The notes under the pieces are model-generated. The model was not told the origin of the DNA and did no database searches. It saw nothing but the letters and a program-made list of their open reading frames with translations. From positions 1-64,000 of the forward strand of contig CAVRWX010000011.1 in NCBI GenBank assembly GCA_963725035.1: DNA of 64,000 nucleotides. The letters run 5' to 3'. The stretch is from JALZKA01 sp963725035 (GTDB lineage Bacteria > Actinomycetota > Thermoleophilia > Solirubrobacterales > 70-9). The position numbers were made by a program, and so were the translations under genes. Positions 19,425 to 27,555 of this stretch are shown here, one piece after another (within the stretch, counting starts at the first letter, position 1; the number at the start of each line of letters is the position of its first letter).

Positions 19425-19900
19425 GTGCGGCTCGTGAGCTTTCGACACTCCTCAGGCGCCGACTGCGTTGGCCGCCTCGAGGGCGAGGTGATCTCGGTGC
19501 TGGAGGCTCCTGACATGGTGTCCTGGCTCAGCGGAGACGGCCGGAGCGACACCGGAGCCCAGGTCTTGGCCGGCGAAGCGGAGTTGGTTGCCCCAGTCCC
19601 GCGCCCTCCCAGCGTCCGGGACTTCTTTGCGTTCGAGGGCCACGTGGAGGCAGGCTGGCGCCGCCGCGGGGGAGAGGTGCCACCCGCGTGGTACGAAGCG
19701 CCCGTCTTCTACTTCTCGAACCCTGCGTCAGTCCAAGGACCGGGCCAGGCCGTAAGGCGGCCCGCCGCGACTCAGATGCTCGACTTCGAACTCGAGATCG
19801 CCGCCGTGATCGGCAGCGACGGCGAGATTGCCGGCTTCACGCTGATGAACGACTGGTCGGCCCGCGACGTGCAGGCGCAGGAGATGACCGTGGGCCTTGG
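19425..19900 (+). pseudogene. Fumarylacetoacetate hydrolase family protein, N-terminal part only
   Basis: GTG 19425 or GTG 19434 (GGGAGG at 19420-19425 is a good ribosome-binding site for the second) starts VRLVSFRHSSGADCVGRLEG. The protein runs through SVRDFFAFEGHVEAGWRRRG, WYEAPVFYFSNPAS, the metal-ligand stretch LDFELEIAAVIG and the signature MNDWSARDVQAQEM. It then breaks at about 19899, where family members continue with the rest of the catalytic beta-roll. From there the same bases read, in another frame, as the middle of phenylalanine hydroxylase. About half of the catalytic domain is missing, so this copy cannot be functional as read. Confidence 0.75.
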
Positions 19901-20517
19901 CGCTCGACCTTCCGCGCGACCGCATCCCTCAGCTCGACGAGATCACGGCCAACCTTCGCCCGCTGACTGGATTCGAGTACGTGCCCGCGGCCGGAATCGT
20001 GCCGCTCGACGAGTTCTACGGCTCGCTGGCCGACCGGCGCTTCCATTCGACCCAATACGTGCGCCATCCGGACGCGCCGCTCTACACGCCGGAGCCGGAC
20101 CTCATCCACGAGGTGATCGGCCACGGCCATCTCTTGGCCGACCCTCAGCTGGCCGAGGTGAACCGGCTCGCAGGGGAAGCCGCCAGGCGGGCGGAGACGC
20201 CAGAGGCGCTGCAGTTGGTTGCCGACGTCTTCTGGTTCACGATGGAGTTCGGCGTCCTGCGCGAGGACGGGGCGGTTCGCGCGTACGGCGCCGGACTCCT
20301 TTCTTCATATGGCGAGATCGAGGAGTTCAGCACTGCAGAGATCCGTCCGCTCGACTTCGCGCAGATGGCGACGCTCGAGTACGACATCACGCACTACCAG
20401 CCGATCCTCTTCGGCGCGGACTCCTTCGAGCACCTGATCAGTGCGGTCGGCGGCTTCTTCGACGGCTGCGACGACGACACGCCGGCGCGCCTCGGCGTCG
20501 CGAAGCAGCCCGCGTAG
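19897..20517 (+). CDS. Phenylalanine-4-hydroxylase-like, N-terminally truncated
   Basis: 206 residues of a biopterin-dependent aromatic amino acid hydroxylase. The iron ligands are present: PDLIHEVIGHGHLLADP (two His) and the Glu in FWFTMEFGV. The pterin-site and C-terminal blocks AYGAGLLSSYGEIEEF and RPLDFAQMATLEYDITHYQP fit too. Sequence begins at ALDLPRDRIPQLDEI, which in bacterial enzymes is about residue 50, so the N-terminal helices are absent. Upstream lies the broken fumarylacetoacetate hydrolase gene in a different frame. Together they look like two genes of a phenylalanine/tyrosine catabolic cluster fused by a deletion or a misassembly. The TTG at 19897 is only the first possible start. 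Confidence 0.78.
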   Translation: MALDLPRDRIPQLDEITANLRPLTGFEYVPAAGIVPLDEFYGSLADRRFHSTQYVRHPDAPLYTPEPDLIHEVIGHGHLLADPQLAEVNRLAGEAARRAETPEALQLVADVFWFTMEFGVLREDGAVRAYGAGLLSSYGEIEEFSTAEIRPLDFAQMATLEYDITHYQPILFGADSFEHLISAVGGFFDGCDDDTPARLGVAKQPA

Positions 20518-20531
20518 CACCGCTCAGCTAC

Positions 20532-20577
20532 GAAACGTCCAACGTCAATCCCTACAGGGGGTAGCGCTGGACGTTTC
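20532..20577. repeat. Large palindromic repeat, copy 1 (CCCTATAGGG family)
   Basis: GAAACGTCCA (20532-20541) pairs with TGGACGTTTC (20568-20577). The inner arms pair partly around CCCTACAGGG. It is nearly the same element, inverted in centre details, as that at 25364-25407. It sits 15 bp after the hydroxylase stop and ends 27 bp before the PadR operator, so it may terminate transcription, but its conservation suggests a mobile palindrome. Confidence 0.75.
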
Positions 20578-20604
20578 CCTCTGGAGCGGTGGCGGGCGAC
20601 GTGT

Positions 20605-20618
20605 TACGATATATCGCA
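20605..20618. promoter_or_regulatory. Probable PadR operator
   Basis: TACGATATATCGCA is a near-perfect palindrome (core CGATATATCG) 26 bp upstream of the padR-like start. Its AT-rich TACGATATATCG core resembles PadR-family operators. The ribosome-binding site GGAGGA lies at 20635-20640. Autoregulation of the PadR gene is inferred. Confidence 0.65.
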
Positions 20619-20643
20619 ATACGTCACGATCTTTGGAGGAAGA

Positions 20644-21177
20644 ATGACCTGCAACCACGCACGACACACACATCCAAACCCGCGCTGGGCTCATGCCCGA
20701 AGCTCGCGCTGGCACGGACGGGGCCGGGGAGGAGCCCGAGCGAAGCGCGGCGATATCCGTGCCGCCGTTCTCGCCCTGCTGGCCGAGAAGCCGGCCCACG
20801 GCTACGAGATGATCAAGGAGCTCGACGAGCGGACGGACGGAGCGTGGCGGCCGAGCCCCGGCTCGATCTATCCGACTCTTCAGCTGCTCGAGGACGAGGG
20901 CCTGATCAAGGGATCCGAAGAGGCAGGCAAGCGCCGCTTTGAGCTCACCGACGAAGGCCGCGAGGTCCAGGAAGAGCGATCGGGTCCGAGCCCATGGGAA
21001 GAGGTCACTGCCGGCGCCCCGCCGGAGGAACTCCAGCTGTGGCGCACGGCCCAACAGCTTCGCGCAGCCGTGGGTCAGGCGGTCTACGCCGGCACTGACG
21101 AGCAGCGCCGGCGCGTTCGCGAACTCCTCGACAAGACCAAGCGCGAGATCTACACGATCCTCTCCGAGGAGAGTTAG
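20644..21177 (+). CDS. PadR-family transcriptional regulator
   Basis: 177 residues from ATG 20644, with GGAGGA three bases upstream. After a basic, His/Arg-rich N-terminal tail (about 35 residues) comes the PadR winged helix: DIRAAVLALLAEKPAHGYEM, SPGSIYPTLQLLEDEGLIKG and RRFELTDEGREV. The C-terminal helix (LRAAVGQAVYAGTDEQRRRV) is the dimerisation part. PadR proteins repress genes for phenolic or other stress responses. A matching palindrome lies in its own promoter. It converges with the decarboxylase, overlapping it by 4 bp. Confidence 0.9.
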   Translation: MTCNHARHTHPNPRWAHARSSRWHGRGRGGARAKRGDIRAAVLALLAEKPAHGYEMIKELDERTDGAWRPSPGSIYPTLQLLEDEGLIKGSEEAGKRRFELTDEGREVQEERSGPSPWEEVTAGAPPEELQLWRTAQQLRAAVGQAVYAGTDEQRRRVRELLDKTKREIYTILSEES

Positions 21178-22538
21178 ACGGCGGCCAGCGCGCGCTCGAA
21201 GGCGGCGGCGAGGCGGTCGACGTCGGCGTCGGTGGTGGAGTGGTTCGAGAAGGCGACCCGGGCAGCGGTGCGCCCGCGCCAGACGGTGCCGGCAAGCCAC
21301 GCGTCGCCCTCGTCCTGAACGGTCTTCATCACCGCGTCCGTTGTTGCGTCGTCGTCTCCGAAGCGGACCAGCACTTGGTTCAAGACGACGTCGTTGAGGA
21401 CCTCGGCGCCGTCGAGCGCCTCCATCGCGTCCGCGAGCCGGCGCGCGTGGGAGCAGCATCGCTCGACCAGGCCTGCGAGGCCCTCGCGCCCGAGGGTGCG
21501 TAGCGCTGCGTAGATCGGGAGGGCCCGCGCGCGGCGGGACATCTCGGGGACGAGCTCGCCGGGCTCGCGGCCGGCCGAGCCGGGGAGGTAGGCGGCACTC
21601 GTGCCGAAGGCTCCGCGCGCTGCGGCTGGGTCGGAGACGATCGCCAGGCCGTTGTCGTAGGGCACGTTCAGCCACTTGTGGGCATCGACCGCCCACGAAT
21701 CGGCCGTCTCTACCCCGGCGACCAGGTGGCGGAGCGCCGGCGACGCAGCCGCCCACAGGCCGAAGGCGCCGTCGACGTGCACCCAGGACGGCCCGTACTC
21801 CCGCGCGGACGTGACGATCTCGCCGACCGGGTCGCTGGCTCCGGTGCTGACATTCCCCACCTGCGCGCACACGATCGCCGGGCCTGCTCCGGAGGAGAGC
21901 GTCTCGGCCAGCTTGTCCGCTCGCATCGCTCCCTGACCGTCGGACTCCACGCGCTCGACCCGGTCGGCCCCAAGACCGGCCATTCGCAACGCGAAAAGCA
22001 GCGACGTGTGAACCTCCTCGCCCACCACCACGCGCAATTCGGGCGCCCCGAATAGCCCTCGCGCTTCGACGTCCCACCCCTCGTTGGCGAGCAAACGGTG
22101 GCGCGCCGCCGTGACCCCGACGAAGTTCCCACCGGTCGCCCCGGTCGCGAAGCCCACGCATGCGGACTCCGGCAGCCCCAGCACGTCCAGCACCCATCGC
22201 TCGCACACCACCTCGACCGCCGCGACGCCAGGGGAGGAGACCTGGCTGAACGACATCTGGTCCCAGGCGGCCGTCAGCCAGTCCGCCGCGAGCGCCGCCG
22301 GCAGCGCGCCGCCCACGACGAACCCGAAGTAGCGCGGCCCGGCACTCGCCACCGTCGCCGCTCCGACCACTTCGGCGAGCTCTTCGATCACTTCGTCCGG
22401 GTCTGCGCCCGACTCGGGCATTGGTTCGTCAAGTGCCGACAGGGTCGTCTCGAAGTCTGCGGGCGCCGCGACCTGCCGCTCGGAGAGCTCGTCGAGGTAC
22501 TCCTGCGCGAGCTTGGCGGTGCGATCCAGCAGGCTCAT
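21174..22538 (-). CDS. PLP-dependent group II (aromatic amino acid) decarboxylase
   Basis: 454 residues, full length. The PLP lysine is in SWAVDAHKWLNVPYDNG. The cofactor-pocket blocks are GFATGATGGNFVGVTAARH, PAIVCAQVGNVSTGASDPV and WVHVDGAFGLWAA, where the Asp binds the pyridine N. The small C-terminal domain ends FSNHSTTDADVDRLAAAFER. It probably decarboxylates an aromatic L-amino acid such as Trp, Tyr or Phe; the nearby phenylalanine hydroxylase remnant fits this loosely, but substrate choice cannot be read from sequence. Start ATG 22538, divergent from the GMC oxidoreductase. Confidence 0.88.
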   Translation of the reverse strand: MSLLDRTAKLAQEYLDELSERQVAAPADFETTLSALDEPMPESGADPDEVIEELAEVVGAATVASAGPRYFGFVVGGALPAALAADWLTAAWDQMSFSQVSSPGVAAVEVVCERWVLDVLGLPESACVGFATGATGGNFVGVTAARHRLLANEGWDVEARGLFGAPELRVVVGEEVHTSLLFALRMAGLGADRVERVESDGQGAMRADKLAETLSSGAGPAIVCAQVGNVSTGASDPVGEIVTSAREYGPSWVHVDGAFGLWAAASPALRHLVAGVETADSWAVDAHKWLNVPYDNGLAIVSDPAAARGAFGTSAAYLPGSAGREPGELVPEMSRRARALPIYAALRTLGREGLAGLVERCCSHARRLADAMEALDGAEVLNDVVLNQVLVRFGDDDATTDAVMKTVQDEGDAWLAGTVWRGRTAARVAFSNHSTTDADVDRLAAAFERALAAV

Positions 22539-22593
22539 GTCGCGGATGATCTCACCGAACTAGTCTCCGGGCATCGAGACCTACGACCACATC

Positions 22594-24132
22594 GTGATCG
22601 GCGCCGGGTCGGCCGGGTGCGCGGTAGCCGCGCGGCTATCGGAGGATCCGAATCGGCAGGTGCTCTTGATCGAAGCCGGTGGGTCGGCGAACCGCCTGGA
22701 GGTGCTTGCGCCCCTCGCGTTCTCGAACCAGTTCCACTCGAAGCTCGACTGGGATTACTTCACGGAGCCTGAGCCGGGTTGCGACAACCGTCGTATCTAC
22801 GAGCCGCGCGGCAAGGTCATGGGCGGGTGCAGCTCGATGAACGCGATGCTCTGGCTGCGCGGCCACCGCCTCGACTACGACGGGTGGGGCATCGAGGGCT
22901 GGTCATGGGACGACGTCCGGCCGGTCTTCGAGCGCATCGAACGCCGATCAGGGATCCCCGGCTTTGCGACCAACGAGGACGGCCCCATCCACGTCACCCG
23001 CCATCGCGACCCCGATCCGCTCACTGAGAAGTTCATTGAGGCGGCGCGGGCCGCGGGAGTGCCCACAAGCGAGGACCTCTCGGACTGCGAGGAGGGGGCG
23101 GGTCCCTCGTCCGTGACGATCTGGAAGGGGCGCCGCTGGAACGCCGCCCGCGCTTATCTCGGGAAGGCGCAGAAACGCGCGAACCTGACGATCCTCAAGA
23201 AGGCGCTCGTCAAGCGCGTGGTCATCCGTGACGGGCGCGCCGTCGGCGTCGAGTGGGAGCGGCGCGGGCGCAAGGGCGCCGCGGCTTCGCGTGCCGACAT
23301 CGTGCTCTCCGCCGGCGCGTTCAACACCCCACACCTGCTCCAGCTCTCGGGCATAGGGCCAGCCGAGCACCTCCGCTCGATCGGCATCGAGCCCTTGCTC
23401 GACAGCCCCGCGGTGGGGATGAACCTGCAGGAGCACGCGCTGACGCTCGTCAACTGGGAGCTAAACGAAGGCCAGATCGGCCTCTCGGATGCGACGCACC
23501 CGAAGTACCTGGTGCGCTGGCTAGCCGGTGGCCGCGGCAAACTGGCCTCGAACATCGCCGAGGCGCTCGCCCTCATCCGCACCGACGATGCGCTCGAGGC
23601 GCCGGACTTCGAGCTCCTGTTCGGCCCCGCGTTCTTCTGGGAGCACGGCGCCGTCGAGCATCCGAAGCCGGCGATGGTGATCGCGCAGTCCCTGTGGACG
23701 CCGAAGAGCCGCGGCACCGTTCTCGCCCGTTCGGCCGACCCGCACGAGCTTCCCGCCGTCCAGCTCAACATGCTCACCGAGCGAGCCGACGTCGAGGCGA
23801 TCATCAGGGCGATCCGCCGCTCGCGGGAGATCGGCGCCACCGAGCCAATGGCAGGGCTAATCGAGGCCGAGATTCACCCCGGCTCGGACGTCCAGACCGA
23901 CGAGGACCTCGAGGCGTGGATCCGCCGCACCTGCGAGCACACCTACCACCCGGCCTGCACCGCGCGGATCGGCCCGGAGGGCGACGGAGTCGTGGATCCC
24001 GAGCTCCGGGTTCACGGCGTTGACGACCTGCGTGTCGCGGACGTCTCGGTCCTGCCCGTGATCACGCGGGCGAACACGAACGCGCCCGCGATCATGGTCG
24101 GGGAGCGCTGCGCGAGCTTCATCCGGGGCTAG
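22594..24132 (+). CDS. GMC-family FAD oxidoreductase (choline dehydrogenase-like)
   Basis: 512 residues from GTG 22594. The FAD-binding VIGAGSAGCAVAARLSEDP comes first, then PRGKVMGGCSSMNAMLWLRG (GMC signature 1), SAGAFNTPHLLQLSGIGPAE (signature 2) and the C-terminal active-site region HTYHPACTARIG and ITRANTNAPAIMVGER with catalytic His and Asn. It oxidises an alcohol or amino alcohol. The start is odd: codons for YDHI before the GTG clearly belong to the first beta strand, yet an in-frame TAG lies at 22561 and there is no ATG, GTG, TTG or CTG between. Either an indel has separated the true start or an unusual codon is used. Confidence 0.9.
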   Translation: MIGAGSAGCAVAARLSEDPNRQVLLIEAGGSANRLEVLAPLAFSNQFHSKLDWDYFTEPEPGCDNRRIYEPRGKVMGGCSSMNAMLWLRGHRLDYDGWGIEGWSWDDVRPVFERIERRSGIPGFATNEDGPIHVTRHRDPDPLTEKFIEAARAAGVPTSEDLSDCEEGAGPSSVTIWKGRRWNAARAYLGKAQKRANLTILKKALVKRVVIRDGRAVGVEWERRGRKGAAASRADIVLSAGAFNTPHLLQLSGIGPAEHLRSIGIEPLLDSPAVGMNLQEHALTLVNWELNEGQIGLSDATHPKYLVRWLAGGRGKLASNIAEALALIRTDDALEAPDFELLFGPAFFWEHGAVEHPKPAMVIAQSLWTPKSRGTVLARSADPHELPAVQLNMLTERADVEAIIRAIRRSREIGATEPMAGLIEAEIHPGSDVQTDEDLEAWIRRTCEHTYHPACTARIGPEGDGVVDPELRVHGVDDLRVADVSVLPVITRANTNAPAIMVGERCASFIRG

Positions 24133-24135
24133 CAC

Positions 24136-24600
24136 GTGCGCATCCTCTTCGTCTGCCTCGGGAACATCTGCCGCTCGCCCACGGCGGAGGCGGTCATGCG
24201 CGGGCTGATCGCGGAGGCCGGCCTTGACGGCGAGATCGAGGTGGAGAGCGCCGGGACCGGCGACTGGCACATCGGCCATCCGCCGGACGAGCGTTCGGTG
24301 GCGGCTGCTGCGGAGCGCGGCGTCGAGCTGACGGGCAAGGCGCGCCAGGTTGGCCGCGGCGACTTCGGCTCTTTCGACCTCCTGATCGCGATGGATCGCC
24401 AGAACGAGCGAGACCTTCTGGCGCTTGCGAGCTCAGAGGACGATCGCGAAAAGGTGCGCTTGCTGCGCTCGTACGCGGATGGTGAGCTCGACGTCCCCGA
24501 TCCGTACTACGGGGGCGAGGACGGTTTCGCCGAGGTCGTCGAGATCATCGAGCGCTCGTGCAGGGGGCTGATCGGGGACATCACCACCGTCTACAAGTGA
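24136..24600 (+). CDS. Low-molecular-weight protein-tyrosine phosphatase
   Basis: 154 residues. The N-terminal P-loop MRILFVCLGNICRSPTAEAV gives nucleophile Cys7 and Arg13. The general-acid Asp is in DVPDPYYGGEDGFAEV near the C-terminus. Length and layout match the family exactly. It hydrolyses phosphotyrosine or low-molecular phosphate esters in the cytoplasm. It begins three bases after the GMC stop and ends overlapping the fructosamine-kinase start (GTGA), forming an operon. Confidence 0.94.
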   Translation: MRILFVCLGNICRSPTAEAVMRGLIAEAGLDGEIEVESAGTGDWHIGHPPDERSVAAAAERGVELTGKARQVGRGDFGSFDLLIAMDRQNERDLLALASSEDDREKVRLLRSYADGELDVPDPYYGGEDGFAEVVEIIERSCRGLIGDITTVYK

Positions 24601-25356
24601 GCGACTTCCGCAAGTCACGCCCCGACGCCCGGCGCGCGGACTTCGAGATGGAGGCGGCGGGCCTGCGCTGGATTGCCGAGGCGGACGGAATCCGCGTTCC
24701 CGAGGTTCTGGGTGTTGGCGGCGATCCCGGCTGGCTCTCGCTCGAGCGGATCGAGACCGGGCGCCTCTCGGACGAAGGCGCGGAGGAGCTCGGCCGCGGG
24801 CTCGCCGAGATGCACGGACTCGGCGCAAGAAGCCACGGTTCGCTGCCGCCGGGCGCTCCGGACGGCATCCTGCGCATCGGCCTCGCCGAGGTCGAGCTGG
24901 ACGAGTCCGAGAGTTGGCCGCGCCTCTACGCAGAGCAGATGCTCGAACCGCTGGCGCGGCGCGCCAACGACCGGGGCAACCTCTCGGCCGGCGATCTGGA
25001 GGCGGTAGAGGCCGTCTGTGAACGGATCGAAGAACTGGCAGGTCCCGTGGAGCCGCCGTCCCGCCTCCACGGCGACCTGTGGAGCGGCAACGTCCTGGCC
25101 GGCACGGACGGGCGCGCCTGGCTGATCGACCCAGCGGCATACGGCGGCCACCGCGAGATCGACCTGGCGATGCTGCGCCTGTTCGGCGTCGCCGAGCGAG
25201 CGGATCTTCGCGGCGTACGAGGAGGCGGCGCCGCTTGCTGACGGACATGAGGAGCGAGTGGAGCTCTGGCAGCTTCAGCCCCTGCTCGTCCACGCCCTCC
25301 TCTTCGGCGGCTCGTACGGCTCATCGGCCGGCCAGGCGGCACGCCGCTACCTCTGA
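24597..25356 (+). CDS. Fructosamine kinase family protein (one frameshift)
   Basis: GTG 24597 overlaps the preceding stop by 4 bp. The fold is that of ketosamine-3-kinase/aminoglycoside phosphotransferases: AEADGIRVPEVLGVGGDPG, WLSLERIETG, ELGRGLAEMHGLG, catalytic RLHGDLWSGNVL and metal-binding AWLIDPAAYGGHREIDLAML. Near 25199 a base is lost; the next frame gives ERIFAAYEEAAPLADGH to AGQAARRYL, stop TGA 25354-25356, which is the normal family ending. Repaired length is about 253 residues. It phosphorylates ribulosamine/fructosamine adducts, allowing protein deglycation, and pairing with an LMW phosphatase is a common arrangement. Confidence 0.85.
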
Positions 25357-25363
25357 GCTACCC

Positions 25364-25407
25364 AAACGTCCAGCGTTACCCCCTATAGGGATCAGCGTTG
25401 GACGTTT
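25364..25407. repeat. Large palindromic repeat, copy 2 (CCCTATAGGG family)
   Basis: AAACGTCCAGCGTTACCCC (from 25364) mirrors GATCAGCGTTGGACGTTT (to 25407) around CCCTATAGGG. It lies between two convergent genes (stop 25356 + and stop 25424 -). Copy 1 is at 20532-20577 and a diverged copy 3 near 37044. Confidence 0.8.
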
Positions 25408-25423
25408 TGCTCCCTGGGGATGG

Positions 25424-26293
25424 TCAGGCGGCCTCCGCAGCCATCTTTTCGAGGCGCTCGGCCAGGCGGTTCATGCCGTGGCGGCGGGCTGAGCGGGCGC
25501 CGCCCTTGAGGTTCGTCGGTGCGTCCTCGGGCCGGTCGATCTTTGCGTCGCGGAGCGTTGCGATGTCGAGGTAGGAGCGGATCTCATCGGCGGTCGAGGT
25601 CAGCGTCGTGCGGAGCGCGGGCCGCTTGATCCTCAGCGCGTTCTCCAACAGCTTCTCGAGCGACCCGTACTCGCGCAGGAGCTCGGCGGCTGTCTTCTCG
25701 CCGACGCCCTTGGCGCCTGGGATCCCGTCGGAGGGATCGCCGCGCAGCGCGATGAAGTCGGGCACCAGCTCAGGCCCGATGCCGTAGCGCGCCTTCACCT
25801 CCTTCGGCCCGATCGGCTGGGCACCGCGCTTTCCGGTCTGCAGGTAGAGGACGGTGACCTGCTTCGAAGCACACTGGAACATGTCGCGGTCGCCGGTCAG
25901 GAGCAGCGCGTCGCCTCCGGCTTCGGTCTCGAGGTCCGCGAGCGTGCCCAAGAGGTCGTCGGCCTCGAGCGTGGCGTGACGGCGGACCGTCCAATCGAAG
26001 CCTTCGAAGAAGCTCTTCGCGCGCTCCCACTGGGGCACGAGATTCTCCGGCATCTCGGGGCGGTCGGCGTGGTAGGCGGGCAGCGCCTTCTTGCGATAGG
26101 CCGCCGCCTCTGCGCCAAAGCACATGACGACCGCACGTGGGTCGTGTTCCTCGATCTCCGCGAGAACGAGGTTGGCCGCACCGAGGAGCGCGTTGACCGA
26201 AACGCCCTTCGAGTCCGTGATCGAGTCGGGCAACGCGTAGAACGCGCGGTAGAGGAGTGAGGGGGCATCGACGGCCAGAAGTGGCTGAGCCAT
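25424..26293 (-). CDS. 5'-3' exonuclease (flap-endonuclease family)
   Basis: About 289 residues from ATG 26293 (MAQPLLAVDAPSLLYRAFYA); a TTG at 26302 is also in frame. It resembles the N-terminal nuclease domain of DNA polymerase I as a stand-alone protein. Acidic metal ligands are in LAVDAP, ATLEADDLLGTLAD and LLTGDRDMFQ. The helix-hairpin-helix is PSDGIPGAKGVGEKTAAELL. It removes 5' flaps or RNA primers. It has no polymerase domain, as in the free-standing exonucleases of actinobacteria. Confidence 0.92.
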   Translation of the reverse strand: MAQPLLAVDAPSLLYRAFYALPDSITDSKGVSVNALLGAANLVLAEIEEHDPRAVVMCFGAEAAAYRKKALPAYHADRPEMPENLVPQWERAKSFFEGFDWTVRRHATLEADDLLGTLADLETEAGGDALLLTGDRDMFQCASKQVTVLYLQTGKRGAQPIGPKEVKARYGIGPELVPDFIALRGDPSDGIPGAKGVGEKTAAELLREYGSLEKLLENALRIKRPALRTTLTSTADEIRSYLDIATLRDAKIDRPEDAPTNLKGGARSARRHGMNRLAERLEKMAAEAA

Positions 26294-26395
26294 GGTGGGC
26301 AAGGTACCTAGCGGGTGGAAGCGGTAGCCTCAACTGTGCGCAAAGGCCGTTTTCTGGGAACGTCGCGTCGTTAACAGAGGCGTATCACACAGGGA

Positions 26396-26411
26396 ATTAG
26401 GTCGCCCTAAT
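26396..26411. promoter_or_regulatory. Palindrome upstream of the desaturase
   Basis: ATTAGG (26396-26401), TCGC, CCTAAT (26406-26411) is a perfect inverted repeat ending 28 bp before the desaturase ATG, flanked by CACA on the left and TGTG on the right. It could be an operator for a fatty-acid or redox-responsive repressor. The regulator is not in the window. Confidence 0.45.
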
Positions 26412-26439
26412 GTGAATCCACTAGCCTGCGCCGACCAAG

Positions 26440-27492
26440 ATGACGACCTCGACCATCAATCCAACCCGCAAGCGTCCTGAGTGGGCCATCGCACTCGACC
26501 CGTACTCCCGCCCGAATGTGTGGAGGACGTGGCTCGACATCTTCACGTCGATCGTGCCCTACATCGCGCTGTCGGTCGTCATGTACTTCCTGCTCGACGT
26601 TTCGTACTGGCTGGTCCTGGCGGTCGCGATTCCCGCCTCGGGGTTCCTCCTTCGAACCTTCATCCTCTTCCACGACGCCACGCACGGCTCGCTGTTCGAA
26701 TCGCGGAAGGTGAACAACGCGTGGGGAGTTGGGCTAGGGCTTGTCGTGATGCACCCCTTCAGCAACTGGCGCTGGCACCACGCCGCCCACCACGGCAGCG
26801 CCGGCGACCTGGACCGCCGCGGCCAAGGCGACGTGCCGACGATGACCGTCGCGGAGTGGGAAGCGGCCTCGCCGATGACGAAGACCGGCTACTGGCTTTT
26901 CCGCCACCCTGCGGTGATGTTCACGATCGGGCCCCTGTGGTCGCTCGTGATCGGCCCCCGCATCCCGCCGAAGAACGCGTCGAAGAAGCTGCGCCGGAGC
27001 GTCCACATGACCAACCTCGCGCTGCTGGTCATCGTCGGCGGCATCTGCGTCCTCATCGGGCCGCTCGACTACCTCTTGATCCAAGCGCCAACGGTGTTCA
27101 TGGCCGGCGCGGCCGGCGTCTGGCTCTTCTACGTCCAGCACCAGTTCGAGGACGTCTACTGGGAGAACGCCGACGGGTGGAGCTACGAGGCGTCGGCGCT
27201 CGAGGGCAGCTCCTACCTCAAGCTGCCGCAGCCGCTCCAGTTCTTCACCGGCAACATCGGCCTGCATCACGTCCACCACCTGAACGCGCGCATCCCGAAC
27301 TACAACCTCCAGCGCGCGCATGACGACGTCGAGCTGTTCCACTCCGTTCCCGTCCTGACGTTCTGGGACGGCATCAAGGCAACGCGCCTCAAGCTCTGGG
27401 ACGAGGAGCGGGGCCGCCTCGTGACTTTCCCCGAAGCCCGGCGGAACGCGCGCCGCTCCCCGGCTGAGATTCCCTCGGCTACTCTCTCGTAG
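26440..27492 (+). CDS. Fatty acid desaturase
   Basis: 350 residues. The three histidine boxes of membrane di-iron desaturases are present in order: HDATHGS (about residue 78), HHAAHHGSAGD (about 111) and HHVHHLNARIPNY (about 278). Four to five transmembrane segments surround them. It introduces a double bond into an acyl chain using O2 and electrons from ferredoxin or a similar donor, tuning membrane fluidity. The order of boxes and the length fit the omega-6/delta-12 class better than the stearoyl-CoA class. A palindromic operator candidate lies upstream. Confidence 0.92.
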   Translation: MTTSTINPTRKRPEWAIALDPYSRPNVWRTWLDIFTSIVPYIALSVVMYFLLDVSYWLVLAVAIPASGFLLRTFILFHDATHGSLFESRKVNNAWGVGLGLVVMHPFSNWRWHHAAHHGSAGDLDRRGQGDVPTMTVAEWEAASPMTKTGYWLFRHPAVMFTIGPLWSLVIGPRIPPKNASKKLRRSVHMTNLALLVIVGGICVLIGPLDYLLIQAPTVFMAGAAGVWLFYVQHQFEDVYWENADGWSYEASALEGSSYLKLPQPLQFFTGNIGLHHVHHLNARIPNYNLQRAHDDVELFHSVPVLTFWDGIKATRLKLWDEERGRLVTFPEARRNARRSPAEIPSATLS

Positions 27493-27555
27493 CCGAGGAG
27501 TCAATTTCAGCTTGCGCACGGAGTGGCGCGGGCGCTTTCTTGTGCAGGGAGGCAT

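Noticed and set aside
20545..22206. 553-codon minus-strand frame overlapping the decarboxylase
   Set aside because: Arg/Gly/Ala-rich translation in a different frame from the decarboxylase; a high-GC shadow.
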